Source of the DNA: Clostridia bacterium
Lineage (GTDB): Bacteria; Bacillota; Clostridia; Oscillospirales; Acutalibacteraceae
NCBI GenBank assembly: GCA_017450005.1
Contig: JAFSYM010000015.1
Location: 124,001-188,000 of the forward strand
Length of the DNA: 64,000 nt
Direction of reading: 5' to 3'
The position numbers and the translations under genes are program-made. Under the pieces are notes generated by a model. The model did no database searches. It was not told the DNA's origin and worked only from the letters and a program-made list of their open reading frames with translations. Shown here in pieces: positions 34,259 through 44,002 of the stretch. Each line of letters starts with the position of its first letter. Positions within the stretch are counted from its first letter, which is position 1.

Positions 34259-35199
34259 AGGCGAATCTCCCGCACGGTTGGCTCCGGCACACGGCGCAGA
34301 ACGCCGTCAAGGATCTGCGTAACCGTCTTTTCATGCAGACGCGCTTTGCCGCTGAGGATCAGGCGGTGACCGCACACATAAGGCAGTATTTCCCGCACAT
34401 CTTCGGGCAAGATATAATCGCGTCCCTGCAGGTATGCGCCGGCCTTCGCCGCGCGGCACAAAGCCAATGTGCCGCGCGGACTGAGTCCGAGCGTGATCTC
34501 CTCGTCCGCGCGTGTCGCCTCGGCAATCCGCGCAATATAATCATACATTTCCTCGGAAACGTACGTATTCATCGCCTCGCTGCACAGACGTTCGAGCGCC
34601 GGCGCATCCGCAACGGCACGGCAGGAATCCAGCGGATCGTCGTGATGCCTGTCCTGCATCAGCAGCACCTGGCTGCGCACGTCCGGATAGCCCATGCTCA
34701 TGCAGAGCAGAAAGCGGTCAAGCTGGGAAGCGGGCAGCATCTGCGTGCCGGCTGAACCGACCGGGTTCTGCGTCGCAAGTACAAGAAACGGCTGCGGCAG
34801 CGGATGCGTTACGCCGTCGACCGTCACGCGTCCTTCCTCCATGGCTTCGAGCAGGGCTGACTGCGTTTTGCCGGATGTGCGGTTGATCTCGTCCGCCAGC
34901 AGGAGATTTGTCATCACCGCGCCGGGCTTATACTCCAGCGTTCCGGTGCGTTTATCGAAAACGGAAAAACCGATGATATCGGACGGCAGCGTGTCGGATG
35001 TAAACTGCACGCGTCCGGTAGACAGACCGAGCGCCTTGGCGAACGCCATGGCCATCGTTGTTTTGCCGACACCCGGCACATCCTCGAGCAGCACATGGCC
35101 GCGGGCAAGGATCGCCAGCAGCACGCGTCGCACCAGCTCACGCTTGCCGAGAATGACTTTATTGACTTCGTATTGTATCGCATCTGTAATTTCGCGCAT
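34255..35199 (-). CDS. MoxR-family AAA+ ATPase
   Basis: The 314-residue product is a MoxR AAA+ ATPase, a chaperone-like partner of DUF58/vWA proteins. Walker A is EDVPGVGKTT (about residues 40-48), Walker B is LLLADEINR (about 101), sensor 1 is LATQNP (about 141), and the Arg finger region DRFLLCMSMGYPD follows (about 160). It is the first gene of the MoxR-DUF58-TgpA operon, with a AAGGGAGC ribosome site before ATG 35199 and a promoter at 35230-35258. Confidence 0.93.
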   Translation of the reverse strand: MREITDAIQYEVNKVILGKRELVRRVLLAILARGHVLLEDVPGVGKTTMAMAFAKALGLSTGRVQFTSDTLPSDIIGFSVFDKRTGTLEYKPGAVMTNLLLADEINRTSGKTQSALLEAMEEGRVTVDGVTHPLPQPFLVLATQNPVGSAGTQMLPASQLDRFLLCMSMGYPDVRSQVLLMQDRHHDDPLDSCRAVADAPALERLCSEAMNTYVSEEMYDYIARIAEATRADEEITLGLSPRGTLALCRAAKAGAYLQGRDYILPEDVREILPYVCGHRLILSGKARLHEKTVTQILDGVLRRVPEPTVREIRL

Positions 35200-35229
35200 C
35201 GTATCGCTCCCTTTGGTGAACTGTAAATA

Positions 35230-35258
35230 AGAGTACCACTCTACAGGAAAAAAGTCAA
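35230..35258 (-). promoter_or_regulatory. Promoter of the MoxR operon
   Basis: Minus-strand TTGACT (35258-35253), 17-base spacer and TACTCT (35235-35230) lie about 30 bases before ATG 35199. Confidence 0.65.
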
Positions 35259-35294
35259 CAAAAAAGGGAGAAGCCGAAGCCCTCCCCTTTTAAC
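35259..35294 (-). terminator. Terminator after the amino-acid importer operon
   Basis: AAAAGGGGAGGGCTTC is followed on the minus strand by CTTCTCCCTTTTTTG, giving a GC stem and T-run just after the ATPase stop. It lies immediately upstream of the moxR promoter. Confidence 0.75.
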
Positions 35295-35305
35295 GGATAA
35301 ATGAA

Positions 35306-36052
35306 TCAGAGTACCTTAGACAGGAAATCGCGTGCGCGCTGCGACTGCGGCGCGGCAAAGAAGGCGTTCGGCTCGTTTTGCTCGACGATCACGCCGCCCT
35401 CCATGAACAGCACGCGCGAACCGACTTCACGCGCAAAGCCCATTTCATGCGTCACAACGACCATCGTCATGCCGGAACGCGCCAGCTCCTTCATCACTTC
35501 GAGCACCTCGCCGACCATTTCGGGATCAAGCGCGGACGTCGGCTCGTCAAACAGCATTACGTCCGGCTTCATAGCCAGCGCCCGTACAATGGCGATGCGC
35601 TGCGTCTGGCCGCCGGAAAGCTGGGACGGATAGTGGTTTGCCTTGTCCGCAAGACCGACGCGCGCAAGAAGCTCCATTGCATTTTTCGTCGCTTCCTGTT
35701 GCGATTGCTTGAGCAGTTTCATCGGCGCAAGTGTGATATTGCGCAGTATGTTGAGGTTGTTGAACAGATTGAACTGCTGGAAAACCATGCCGATCTTTTG
35801 CCGGTGGAGGTTGATGTCGATCTTCGGATCGGTGATCATGTCGCCCTCAAAATAGATTTCACCCGACGTGGGCATTTCGAGCAGGTTTAGAGAGCGCAGA
35901 AACGTCGACTTGCCACAGCCGGACGGGCCGATGATCACGACGACCTCGCCCGCACGGATCTCGCAGTTCACACCGTCAAGCGCCTTGACAGCGCCGTTAT
36001 TATAATGCTTTTTCAGATTGACCACTTTCAGCAATACATCGTCAGCGTTCAT
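35306..36052 (-). CDS. Polar amino-acid ABC transporter ATP-binding protein
   Basis: The 248-residue product is a GlnQ/ArtP-type importer ATPase: Walker [10 protein letters not shown] (about residues 39-47), Q-loop FQQFNLF (about 92), signature LSGGQ (about 144), Walker [13 protein letters not shown] (about 164) and H-loop VTHEM (about 199). It energises uptake of a polar amino acid. It overlaps the permease gene by 11 bases, with an AGGAGG ribosome site 10 bases from ATG 36052. Confidence 0.94.
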   Translation of the reverse strand: MNADDVLLKVVNLKKHYNNGAVKALDGVNCEIRAGEVVVIIGPSGCGKSTFLRSLNLLEMPTSGEIYFEGDMITDPKIDINLHRQKIGMVFQQFNLFNNLNILRNITLAPMKLLKQSQQEATKNAMELLARVGLADKANHYPSQLSGGQTQRIAIVRALAMKPDVMLFDEPTSALDPEMVGEVLEVMKELARSGMTMVVVTHEMGFAREVGSRVLFMEGGVIVEQNEPNAFFAAPQSQRARDFLSKVL

Positions 36053-36785
36053 TCTTGCGCAGCCTCCTTTCGAGCTTGCCCAGCAGCCACGTCAGCAGCA
36101 GCACAAGGCACAGATAGATCAGCGCCACGGCAATCAGCGGCATGAACGCGGAGAATGTGCGCCCGCGGATCAGGTCGCCCGCTTTCGTCAGATCCATGAT
36201 GCCGACGTAACCGGCGATTGACGTCTCTTTGATCAGGACGATGAATTCATTGCCCAGCGCAGGCAGCACAGCCTTGAACGCCTGCGGGACAATCACATAG
36301 CGCATCGTGGGCAGATAGCCGAAGCCGAGAGAACGGCTGGCCTCAAACTGCCCCTCGTCCACGGACATAATGCCGCTGCGGAAGATTTCAGCCACGTAAG
36401 CACCGGAATTTATGCCAAATGAAATCATAGCCACGGGCACGCCGTTTTCCCAGGAGGAAAAGATGATGAAGTAGCAGATCAGCAGCTGCACGACGCTGGG
36501 TGTGCCACGAATGATCGTAAGATACACCTTACAAACGGCGTTGGCCGCAGAAAGAAGCGCGTAGCCGATGCCGCCTCTGACTTTCATGGATTCCTTGTTT
36601 TTGTCATAAGACGAACGCACCGCCGCAACGATCACGCCGATCACAATACCGATGACAAGCGCAACCGCCGTAATTTCCAGCGTGGCCAGAAGGCCCTGAA
36701 GAATCCATTTCCACCGATCGCCATTGATAAAATTCAATTTGAACTGCGCGACAAGATCGCCTGCCGCCAAAGCAAAACGCATCAT
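36042..36785 (-). CDS. Polar amino-acid ABC transporter permease
   Basis: The 247-residue product is a HisM/GlnP-type permease with about five membrane helices. The N-terminal FxxGxxxTLxI-like region and the cytoplasmic EAA loop [22 protein letters not shown] (shortened; about residues 148-170) that contacts the ATPase are clear. It lies 62 bases after the binding-protein gene, separated by a hairpin at 36809, and overlaps the ATPase gene. AAGGAG precedes ATG 36785. Confidence 0.93.
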   Translation of the reverse strand: MMRFALAAGDLVAQFKLNFINGDRWKWILQGLLATLEITAVALVIGIVIGVIVAAVRSSYDKNKESMKVRGGIGYALLSAANAVCKVYLTIIRGTPSVVQLLICYFIIFSSWENGVPVAMISFGINSGAYVAEIFRSGIMSVDEGQFEASRSLGFGYLPTMRYVIVPQAFKAVLPALGNEFIVLIKETSIAGYVGIMDLTKAGDLIRGRTFSAFMPLIAVALIYLCLVLLLTWLLGKLERRLRKNER

Positions 36786-36808
36786 GCATTGCTCCTTTAA
36801 AGATAATA

Positions 36809-36832
36809 AGGGCGGGGTTTGACGCCCGCCCT
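36809..36832 (-). terminator. Intra-operon hairpin, candidate attenuator
   Basis: AGGGCGGG (36809-36816) pairs with CCCGCCCT (36825-36832), a perfect 8-base GC stem, followed on the minus strand by TTATTATC rather than a clean T-run. It sits between the binding-protein and permease genes and may protect the upstream message or reduce read-through. Confidence 0.6.
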
Positions 36833-36846
36833 ATGCAAACATCGCT

Positions 36847-37593
36847 TTACGCAGGGATATACTTGGAAACGATCGAATCGACAGTGCCGTCCGCCTTCAG
36901 CTCGGCGAGCGCAGCGTTGATCTTTTCAAGCAGATCGGTGTTTTCCTTGGCCACGCAGATCGCGTAGTCCTCCTCGGCATACGCAGTGTCGAGAATCTTC
37001 AGGCCGGGGTTGGACTCGACGTAGGACTTGGCAGGCTCATTGTCGATGATAACTGCAGCAACCTTGCCGGCGACAAGCGCCTGCACGGCATCGTTACCGG
37101 TCTTGTAAGGCGTGACATGATCCTCGCCGTAGTCGCCGGACGCATAGATGTGGCCGGTCGTGCTCTGCTGCACGCCGATCATCACGTCGCCCAGATCGTC
37201 GGGACCTGCAATCGTGCTGTCCTCTTTCACGATAATGACCTGCACACCCTTGGCATACGTGTCGGAGAAATTGACACTCTGCAGACGATCCTCGGTCACG
37301 GTCATGCCGGCCATGCCCATGCTGAACTTGCCGGACTGCACGCCGCCGATGATGGAGTCGAACTCGGTGTCCTTAATCTCAAGCTCCATGCCGAGCTTCT
37401 TCGCGATTTCCGCAGCGATTTCTGCGTCGATACCAACGATCGCGTCACCCTCTTTGTACTCATAGGGCGGGAAAGACGCGTTGGTCGCCATGATCAGTTT
37501 GTTGCCGGAGGATTTGCCGCCGCAGCCCGCAAACGCAGTCAGGACGAACAGAACCGCAAGGGTAAGCGCCAGAAGTTTCTTCATCGTTTTCAT
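36847..37593 (-). CDS. Amino-acid ABC transporter substrate-binding lipoprotein
   Basis: The 248-residue product is a family 3 solute-binding protein. The signal peptide ends in a lipobox (AFAGC, Cys at about residue 22). The mature protein has the SBP3 features MATNASFPPYEYKEG (about 33-47), GIDAEIAAEIAKKLG (about 52), and an FSDTYA segment (about 108). ATG 37593 is chosen because AAAGGAG lies about eight bases upstream; longer in-frame starts lie inside the promoter. It is the first gene of the importer operon. Confidence 0.93.
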   Translation of the reverse strand: MKTMKKLLALTLAVLFVLTAFAGCGGKSSGNKLIMATNASFPPYEYKEGDAIVGIDAEIAAEIAKKLGMELEIKDTEFDSIIGGVQSGKFSMGMAGMTVTEDRLQSVNFSDTYAKGVQVIIVKEDSTIAGPDDLGDVMIGVQQSTTGHIYASGDYGEDHVTPYKTGNDAVQALVAGKVAAVIIDNEPAKSYVESNPGLKILDTAYAEEDYAICVAKENTDLLEKINAALAELKADGTVDSIVSKYIPA

Positions 37594-37626
37594 GCTGATT
37601 ACTCCTTTATTCATTAGTATGGTATG

Positions 37627-37655
37627 ATTATACAATAAATTTAGCATACTGTCAA
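37627..37655 (-). promoter_or_regulatory. Consensus promoter of the amino-acid importer operon
   Basis: Minus-strand TTGACA (37655-37650), 17-base spacer and TATAAT (37632-37627), a perfect consensus. The 12-base palindrome CTGTCAAGACAG (37649-37660) overlaps the -35 box and is a candidate operator. Confidence 0.88.
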
Positions 37656-37669
37656 GACAGATTTGCAAA

Positions 37670-37703
37670 ATATACAAAAACAGGGGCACGAATCGTACCC
37701 CTG
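37670..37703 (-). terminator. Terminator after rpsB-tsf
   Basis: CAGGGGTACG pairs with CGTGCCCCTG (one wobble) on the minus strand, followed by TTTTTG. It lies about 20 bases after the tsf stop. Confidence 0.92.
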
Positions 37704-37722
37704 TAACTGTGTATGCCGTGAA

Positions 37723-38652
37723 TTACTGCACCATTCTGGCGATCTCGTCCGCGAAGTTCTCTTCCTTCTTCTGCAGACCCTCGCCCTTTGCAAAGCGAGT
37801 AAAGCCCGTGCACTTGATCGCTGCGCCCAGATCCTTGGCGACGGATGCGATGTACTGCGCGACGCTCATCTTGTCGTCCTTGACGAACGCTTGCTCAAGC
37901 AGGCAGTTTTCCTTGTAGAACTTTTTGATCTTGCCGGAGATGATGCCTTCCTTGACCTTGTCGGGCTTGTTGGCCATTGCGGGATCCTCGGCCATCTGCG
38001 CAAGCAGGATGCCCTTTTCGTGGTCGATCACTTCCGCGGGAACGGAAGCGGGGTCCAGATACTGCGGGCTCATGGCCGCGATCTGCATGGCCACGTCCTT
38101 GCCCATCGTCTTGAACGCTTCACTCGCTGCCGTCGCTTCGTCGGTCTCGAACTCGACCATAACGCCGACGGTGCCGCCCATGTGGATGTAGGTGGAGACG
38201 ATGCCCTCCACGCGCACAAAGCGGCGGATGTTCATGTTCTCACCGATCGCAAGGACCTTGTCCTGCAGGTTGTCCTGCACGGTGCGGTCGGAACCGAAGA
38301 GGATCATCGTCTTGAGCTCTTCGACGTCTGCCGGGTTGTTCGCGGCAATCGTCTTGGCCACGTCCAGCACAAACGCCTGGAAGACTTCGTTCTTGGCGAC
38401 GAAGTCGGTCTCGGAGTTGACCTCGACCAGAACGCCGATGTGGTTTGCTTCATCGTTGTATGCGAGCACAGCGCCTTCCGCTGCGATTCTGCCGGCCTTC
38501 TTCTGCGAGGCGGCAAGGCCTTTTTCACGCAGGAAGTCGATTGCTTTTTCCATATCGCCGTCGGACGCCACGAGCGCCTTCTTGCAGTCCATCATACCAA
38601 CGCCGGTCTGTTCGCGCAGAGCCTGTACGTCTTTAGCAGTAAAAGATGCCAT
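37723..38652 (-). CDS. tsf: Elongation factor Ts
   Basis: EF-Ts exchanges GDP for GTP on EF-Tu. The 309-residue product starts MASFTAKDVQALREQTGVGM with the conserved TGVGMMDCKKAL block (residues 15-26) and contains the core LIxFGS-like and MHxAxxxP-type (MQIAAMSPQYL, about 190) regions. ATG 38652 is chosen because GGAGGTACAAACA precedes it; the frame is open further upstream into the intergenic gap. It follows rpsB by 40 bases, the usual bacterial order. Confidence 0.97.
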   Translation of the reverse strand: MASFTAKDVQALREQTGVGMMDCKKALVASDGDMEKAIDFLREKGLAASQKKAGRIAAEGAVLAYNDEANHIGVLVEVNSETDFVAKNEVFQAFVLDVAKTIAANNPADVEELKTMILFGSDRTVQDNLQDKVLAIGENMNIRRFVRVEGIVSTYIHMGGTVGVMVEFETDEATAASEAFKTMGKDVAMQIAAMSPQYLDPASVPAEVIDHEKGILLAQMAEDPAMANKPDKVKEGIISGKIKKFYKENCLLEQAFVKDDKMSVAQYIASVAKDLGAAIKCTGFTRFAKGEGLQKKEENFADEIARMVQ

Positions 38653-38692
38653 TGTTTGTACCTCCAAATCAGTAGTTATCGACGATGCGTCA

Positions 38693-39418
38693 TTATTCAG
38701 CGTCCGCTTCGGCTGCGGGGGCATCGGCGAGCTGCTCGCCCTGCTTGCCCTCAAGCACTGCGTCCGCCATAGCGCCGGCGATCAGCTTGACAGCACGGAT
38801 CGCGTCGTCGTTGCCGGGAATCACGTAGTCGATTTCATCAGGATCGCAGTTGGTGTCGACGATCGCGATGATCGGGATGCCGAGCTTCTTGGCCTCGGCG
38901 ACAGCGATGCGCTCCTTGCGCGGGTCGACGATGAACATCGCCGCAGGCTGTCTCTTCATGCCCGTGATACCGCCCATGAATTTCTCGAGCTTTTCAATCT
39001 CGAGCTTGAGCTTGATGACTTCTTTCTTGGGAAGCATGTCGAACGTGCCGTTCTCTTCCATAGCTTTAAGCTGTGCAAGTCTGCGGATACGCTTCTGGAT
39101 GGTGTTGAAGTTGGTGAGCATGCCGCCGAGCCAACGCGCGTTGACAAAATGCATGCCGCAGCGCTGCGCCTCGTCGCGGACGGAATCCTGCGCCTGCTTC
39201 TTGGTGCCGACAAACAGGATCTCGTCGCCGTTGGCAGCGACTTCACGCACGAACATGTACGCTTCCTCAAGTTTCTTGACGGTCTTCTGCAGGTCGATGA
39301 TGTAGATCCCGTTGCGCTCGGTGAAAATGTAGGGCGCCATCTTGGGGTTCCATCTTCTGGTCTGATGTCCGAAATGGACACCGGCCTCCAGCAGTTGTTT
39401 CATGGATACGACTGACAT
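38693..39418 (-). CDS. rpsB: Ribosomal protein S2
   Basis: The 241-residue product is 30S ribosomal protein S2. Diagnostic segments are [20 protein letters not shown] (N-terminus, shortened), [12 protein letters not shown] (about 39), [10 protein letters not shown] (about 68), and the [10 protein letters not shown] stretch (about 93). The C-terminus is an acidic Ala/Glu tail. ATG 39418 has AAAGGAGG upstream. It is the first gene of rpsB-tsf with a promoter at 39531-39559 and a leader of about 105 bases. Confidence 0.97.
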   Translation of the reverse strand: MSVVSMKQLLEAGVHFGHQTRRWNPKMAPYIFTERNGIYIIDLQKTVKKLEEAYMFVREVAANGDEILFVGTKKQAQDSVRDEAQRCGMHFVNARWLGGMLTNFNTIQKRIRRLAQLKAMEENGTFDMLPKKEVIKLKLEIEKLEKFMGGITGMKRQPAAMFIVDPRKERIAVAEAKKLGIPIIAIVDTNCDPDEIDYVIPGNDDAIRAVKLIAGAMADAVLEGKQGEQLADAPAAEADAE

Positions 39419-39530
39419 TGTTTTTTCCTCCTTTTGTTGTACCTCCGGACGGGCTATTTTAGGCGCGCAGCATACGTTTGACCGCAAGCCACAGCGCGCA
39501 GAACGCCTATCCGTGCGGATTTGCCGATAT

Positions 39531-39559
39531 AGTATAGCATAACGCGCCGGAATATGCAA
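39531..39559 (-). promoter_or_regulatory. Promoter of rpsB-tsf
   Basis: Minus-strand TTGCAT (39559-39554), 17-base spacer and TATACT (39536-39531). The leader to ATG 39418 is over 100 bases, long enough for an S2 autoregulatory structure, though none was recognised with certainty. Confidence 0.85.
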
Positions 39560-39737
39560 GTGTTTTTTTGCCTATTTTTGGCGTGCTTTTGCTGACCGCT
39601 TTGTGCAAATATACATACTGCAATACGGGAATGCTGCACCGGACGGCGCACAGCGCCGTATCTGCCGGCAGCGTATTGCTGTCGAGTATATGGTATATGA
39701 CAGTGCAGCAGGTCATTGTAATCTGTGTTGAACGCTT
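39560..39737. other. Intergenic gap without recognised gene
   Basis: About 180 bases separate the DUF3006 gene from the rpsB promoter. A perfect hairpin ACGGCGC/GCGCCGT (39643-39659) is present but lacks a T-run. No gene or clear terminator was seen. Confidence 0.5.
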
Positions 39738-39959
39738 CTACTCATCGAACAGGCTTTCCATCAGATCAAATACTTCGTCGCGTACTGCTTCGGTCTGTTC
39801 GGGACAGATCGTCCAGCGTCCGGCGTTGAAAGCAACGCAATCTCCTTCCCGCGCATCGGGCGGCAGAAAACAGCGCAGAACATGCAGCAATGCGCCGTCC
39901 TGTCTCTCCAGCACGGCAAGCGACGCTTCAAAGCGATCAATCGAAAATACTGTGTTCAT
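39738..39959 (-). CDS. DUF3006 domain protein
   Basis: The 73-residue product matches the small DUF3006 family: an N-terminal strand FSIDRFEASLAVLE, a hydrophobic core and the DAREGDCV turn. These proteins are commonly encoded beside MBL-fold or secreted nuclease-like genes and are of unknown function. ATG 39959 is chosen; a TTG two codons earlier overlaps the MBL stop. No separate promoter is seen, so it is probably translated from the ftsK/MBL message. Confidence 0.8.
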   Translation of the reverse strand: MNTVFSIDRFEASLAVLERQDGALLHVLRCFLPPDAREGDCVAFNAGRWTICPEQTEAVRDEVFDLMESLFDE

Positions 39960-39961
39960 AC

Positions 39962-40984
39962 TCAATAATCACACTCCGTCGTCAGCGTGTGGCCGTCGCT
40001 GTAAATACGGATGTTTCCCATCATGTCGGTGCGCAGCACCGTTGTGTCGAGCATGGAGAGTTTTTCCATCGTTTCTTTGTGCGGATGACCGTAGTCGTTT
40101 TCCGCGCCGCAGGAAATAATACTGTACTGCGGCATGACCGCATCCAGAAACTTTTTGGAGGACGAAGTACTGGAACCATGATGGCCGAGCTTGAGCACAT
40201 CAACGTCAAGATAGGATGCATACGCGCCGTTCAGAAGCTGTTTCTCCACGGGCGTTTCTGCGTCGCCCGTGAACAGAAACGACGTGTCGCCCCAGTCGAG
40301 GCGAAGCACGACCGACATGTTGTTCAGATTGTCCGACTGTGCGGACGGAGAAAGAATCGTACAGACGCCTTTGCCCAGCGAAAAGGTGTAACCCGGCTTT
40401 GCCGCGATCACCTTCGCGCCGGATCTTTTGACGGCGGTCAAGAAGTTTTTGTACGTGGATGTGGTCGGCGTGTTCTCTTTGGTCAGGCGCGGCATAATGA
40501 CGTTTTCAATCTGAAAGGCGTCGAGCACATCGTCCATCGAACCGATATGGTCGGTGTGCGGATGTGTCGCCACAACATACTCGATCGTATCGTCGCCGTA
40601 TTTCTCTATGTAAGAAATCATGGTCTGCTCGTTGCCGCGCTCGCCCGCGTCAATGACCATCGTCTCGCCGGTCGGCGACTGGATGAGCATGCCGTCGCCC
40701 TGCCCGACGTCGATGAAATGCACGCACAGATCATGGGCATGCGCGATCTCCGTCGTCTCCGTAAAGCCTGCTATCTGCGCCAGTTCGTCCCATGTCGGCA
40801 GCGGACCGCCGCGCGACTGTGAGACTGTGATAGCCGCAGCCGCGACGAGAATTAGTACGATAACGATGATCGTCACGGCCTTTGTTTTCGGACGGCTCCT
40901 GTGTTCTGCTTTCACGGGTGTGTTTTCCTGCGCATATTTGCGCGGTTCAAAATCGGAATTACTCAAAATCGTCCCCCGCTTCAT
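39962..40984 (-). CDS. Membrane-anchored MBL-fold hydrolase (ComEC C-domain-like)
   Basis: The 340-residue product has a positively charged cytoplasmic N-terminus, one membrane helix (about residues 38-58) and an extracytoplasmic metallo-beta-lactamase domain like that of ComEC/Rec2: [14 protein letters not shown] (about 89), the metal motif THPHTDH (about 140), FTGDAE (about 235) and LGHHGSS (about 265). Such proteins are predicted phosphodiesterases or nucleases at the cell surface. The start is uncertain: ATG 40984 has a weak ribosome site, while TTG 40966 has GGGGGA five bases upstream; both overlap the end of ftsK. Confidence 0.85.
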   Translation of the reverse strand: MKRGTILSNSDFEPRKYAQENTPVKAEHRSRPKTKAVTIIVIVLILVAAAAITVSQSRGGPLPTWDELAQIAGFTETTEIAHAHDLCVHFIDVGQGDGMLIQSPTGETMVIDAGERGNEQTMISYIEKYGDDTIEYVVATHPHTDHIGSMDDVLDAFQIENVIMPRLTKENTPTTSTYKNFLTAVKRSGAKVIAAKPGYTFSLGKGVCTILSPSAQSDNLNNMSVVLRLDWGDTSFLFTGDAETPVEKQLLNGAYASYLDVDVLKLGHHGSSTSSSKKFLDAVMPQYSIISCGAENDYGHPHKETMEKLSMLDTTVLRTDMMGNIRIYSDGHTLTTECDY

Positions 40985-43727
40985 CGTATGTATCCAGATC
41001 AAAAGGCAGATCATCATCCGTGAAATCTGCGGCGTCCGCGTCATCGCCCGCTGCCGACGGCAGATCGGAGGAGGCAGCGCACATTTCCATCCACTGCTGG
41101 CGGGTAATCAGCACCTTGCGCGGCTTGCTGCCTTCGAAGGGACCGACAATCTTGCGGCTCTCAAGCTGATCGATGATACGCCCGGCACGCCCGTAGCCGA
41201 TGCTGAGCTTGCGCTGCAGCATCGTTGTCGACGCCATACCGGCTTCGACGATAATCTCGATCGCTTTCATCAGCTTGGGATCTTCGGCTTCCTCGCCCTC
41301 TTCAGGAGGAGGAAGCTCGGCGCCCTTTTTCTTGGCTACGGATTGACGCTCAATCTCGTCCATGACGGATTCATCATAACGTGATTCCTTCTGATGCTTG
41401 ATAAAGCTCACAACTTCTTCCACTTCATTCTCGGAGACAAAGCAGCCCTGTACGCGCAAGGGCTTTGACAAGCCGACGGGGCTGAACAGCATGTCGCCGT
41501 AGCCCAACAGCTTTTCGGCGCCGGCGGTGTCGATGATCGTGCGTGAGTCAACCTGCGACGAAACAGACAGCGCAATACGGCTGGGAATATTCGCCTTGAT
41601 CAATCCCGTGATAACGTCGACCGACGGACGCTGCGTCGCAATGACAAGATGCATGCCGGCCGCGCGCGCCATCTGCGCCAGACGGCAGATCGCGTCCTCG
41701 ACCTCGCTCTGCGCGACCATCATAAGGTCAGACAGCTCGTCGATAAAGATCACGATGCGGCTCATGCGTTCCATCGACGGGTCCTCGTCCGCCAGACGGT
41801 TGTAGCCGGAAATGTCGCGCACATTTCGCTCGGAGAACTTTTTGTAGCGGCCGAGCATTTCCGTCACAGCCCAGCCCAGTGCGCCGGATGCCTTGCGCGG
41901 ATCAGAAACAACAGGCACCAGCAGGTGCGGAATACCGCTGTAGACGGTAAACTCCACCTGCTTGGGGTCGATCATCAGCAGCTTCACTTCGTTCGGATCG
42001 GCATTATACAGAATGCTCATAATCATGGAATTGACGCAGACCGACTTACCGGATCCGGTCGTTCCCGCGATGAGCAGATGCGGCATTTTGGCAAGGTCGG
42101 CGCAGATCACTTTGCCTGCAATATCCTTGCCCAGCGCCACATTGAGTATGCTCTTCGACGTGCCCGTACGGTAAACGTCCGTATCGATGATCTCGCGCAG
42201 CGTCACGGATGCCTTGGAGCGGTTCGGCACCTCGATGCCGATTGCGGCCTTATTGGGAATCGGCGCTTCGATACGCACGCCGGACGCCGCAAGGCGCAGC
42301 GCAATGTCGTCCGCCAGCGCGGTGATTTTGCTGATTTTGACGCCCTCGGCGGGCACCAGTTCATAACGCGTTACGGACGGTCCGCGGAACACGCCCGTAA
42401 TGCTCGCATGTACGTTGAAACTCTCCAGCGTTTTGATCAGCAGCGCGGAGTTGTGCTCGATCTCCGCCTGACTGCTGCCGTATTCAGCATTTATAACCGG
42501 CTCACGCAGGAAGGTCAGCGGCGGCTTGCGGTAAGCCGGCGTCTGCTGCGGATCGCCATCAGGCGCTGGCACATCAAATCCGGAAGGCTCCTGCGGCTGC
42601 GTTTCGTCAGGCGTCGGCGCAGGCTTCTTTTTGCGCGGCGGACGCGGCGGTTTCGGATCGGTCACGGGCGGCAGATCCGTCCCGGCAGGCGGTACGGGAG
42701 CAGACTGCTCGTCCGGCACAATCGGAGGCAGAACAGGCGCATGGATGCCGCCGGCGGGCTGAGAATGATCGTTATCTGAATAAATAAAATCAGGCAGGAA
42801 ATTTTCACGGCCGTCGGAGCCGATCGGTTCTGACGCCTCCGGGCCGATCGGAATGTCCGGGTTGAACGGTTTCGTTTTGCGCGTTTTTTGCCCTTCAGAC
42901 GTAGCTTCGGATGCATTCGTCTGTTCTGCCCCGGCCTGTGCGGTACGTGCCTCCTCGCGGCGCGAGCGGCGTTCTTCACGTCTTGCTTCCTGCTCGCGGC
43001 GACGCTCCATCCCCTTCTCGATCCGCTCGTCCGCCAGATCGCCGACACGCTTGACGCGATGCGAAAACAGGCGATAGAGCGACGAGAGCGACGTACCGGA
43101 GAAGAACATGAGCGCAACAAGCATGGATACAATCATCGTAATCATAGCGGGCGCTTTGCCGAAGAGCTTTGCAAACGAACTGCCGACCAAGACGCCGAGG
43201 ATGCCGCCGCTGCGCACATAGGATTCGGTCGCCCACACGTCCTGAATCTGCTGCACGATGCCGATGCCCTTCAGATACTCCGTATCGTTGATGCCGACGT
43301 GGATAATGCCGGACAGCAGCAGCACGAGCAGACCCGCAAAGAGCAGCTCAAATTTCAGTCCCGCAATCGTTTTTTCTTTCGTCAGAAATACGGCAAGCAC
43401 AAACAGAAGGATCGGCAGCGCCCATGCGCAGATGCCGAACAGACCGAACAACCCGTGATGCAGCTCGAACCAGAGGTTCTCGCCGCGGATTGCCGCAACA
43501 AAGAAGAGCATGGCCGCCACTGCAAACAGGATGATCGCAATGCGCTGCCGCTTGGCATGCTGCATCTGCTCGGTCAGCTCTTTCCCGTGCTCTTTGCCGC
43601 CTGATTTTGCCGCAGACGAAGACGCGGATTTCGGTTTCCCGTTTCCGCTTTTCGACGCTGTATTCGGTTTGGATTTGCCGGAAGACGCCGGCTTTTTCTT
43701 GCCGGACGGTGATTTCTTTTCAGCCAA
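40959..43727 (-). CDS. ftsK: DNA translocase FtsK/SpoIIIE
   Basis: The 922-residue product pumps chromosomal DNA across the division septum. It has a basic low-complexity N-terminus, four or five membrane helices (about residues 55-215), a charged/Pro-rich linker (about 235-400), a RecA-like motor with Walker [10 protein letters not shown] (about 565), a Walker [11 protein letters not shown] (about 655), and a C-terminal gamma winged helix (about 830-895) that reads KOPS/SRS sequences. The start codon is TTG 43727, supported by GAGAGGG six bases upstream. The terminal tail is very acidic. Confidence 0.95.
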   Translation of the reverse strand: MAEKKSPSGKKKPASSGKSKPNTASKSGNGKPKSASSSAAKSGGKEHGKELTEQMQHAKRQRIAIILFAVAAMLFFVAAIRGENLWFELHHGLFGLFGICAWALPILLFVLAVFLTKEKTIAGLKFELLFAGLLVLLLSGIIHVGINDTEYLKGIGIVQQIQDVWATESYVRSGGILGVLVGSSFAKLFGKAPAMITMIVSMLVALMFFSGTSLSSLYRLFSHRVKRVGDLADERIEKGMERRREQEARREERRSRREEARTAQAGAEQTNASEATSEGQKTRKTKPFNPDIPIGPEASEPIGSDGRENFLPDFIYSDNDHSQPAGGIHAPVLPPIVPDEQSAPVPPAGTDLPPVTDPKPPRPPRKKKPAPTPDETQPQEPSGFDVPAPDGDPQQTPAYRKPPLTFLREPVINAEYGSSQAEIEHNSALLIKTLESFNVHASITGVFRGPSVTRYELVPAEGVKISKITALADDIALRLAASGVRIEAPIPNKAAIGIEVPNRSKASVTLREIIDTDVYRTGTSKSILNVALGKDIAGKVICADLAKMPHLLIAGTTGSGKSVCVNSMIMSILYNADPNEVKLLMIDPKQVEFTVYSGIPHLLVPVVSDPRKASGALGWAVTEMLGRYKKFSERNVRDISGYNRLADEDPSMERMSRIVIFIDELSDLMMVAQSEVEDAICRLAQMARAAGMHLVIATQRPSVDVITGLIKANIPSRIALSVSSQVDSRTIIDTAGAEKLLGYGDMLFSPVGLSKPLRVQGCFVSENEVEEVVSFIKHQKESRYDESVMDEIERQSVAKKKGAELPPPEEGEEAEDPKLMKAIEIIVEAGMASTTMLQRKLSIGYGRAGRIIDQLESRKIVGPFEGSKPRKVLITRQQWMEMCAASSDLPSAAGDDADAADFTDDDLPFDLDTYDEAGDDFE

Positions 43728-43792
43728 AGGGATCCCTCTCTTTTAATATAAAGGTATAGTAATACAATATATCGATTATACTAATAAATTGT

Positions 43793-43821
43793 ATTATAGC
43801 ATCTTTTTATTCCAAGAGCAA
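43793..43821 (-). promoter_or_regulatory. Promoter of the ftsK operon
   Basis: Minus-strand TTGCTC (43821-43816), 17-base spacer and TATAAT (43798-43793), about 65 bases before the TTG start. Confidence 0.8.
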
Positions 43822-43943
43822 TAGTTTTTTGAAATATATCGCACATTTGTTTTGATAATGATTAAGAATTGATTAAGATTTCCGTTTTTCCCGCGAATAC
43901 TGTGTTATCAGAAAAAAACCGCCCTATTTTTACAAAAAAGCGC

Positions 43944-43972
43944 TTGCCTAAATGAAACCGATTTGATATAAT
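43944..43972 (+). promoter_or_regulatory. Promoter for the acyl-CoA ligase gene
   Basis: TTGCCT (43944-43949), 17-base spacer and TATAAT (43967-43972). Transcription would start near 43979, which argues against ATG 43985 and for ATG 44003. Confidence 0.8.
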
Positions 43973-44002
43973 ATTCAGAGTGTAATGTCTTTGGAAAGTG
44001 AG

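Noticed and set aside
39419..39530. Ribosomal S2 autoregulatory leader
   Set aside because: The leader is long enough, but no conserved structure could be recognised by eye.
39643..39659. Hairpin downstream of the DUF3006 gene as terminator
   Set aside because: The stem is perfect but no T-run follows on either strand.
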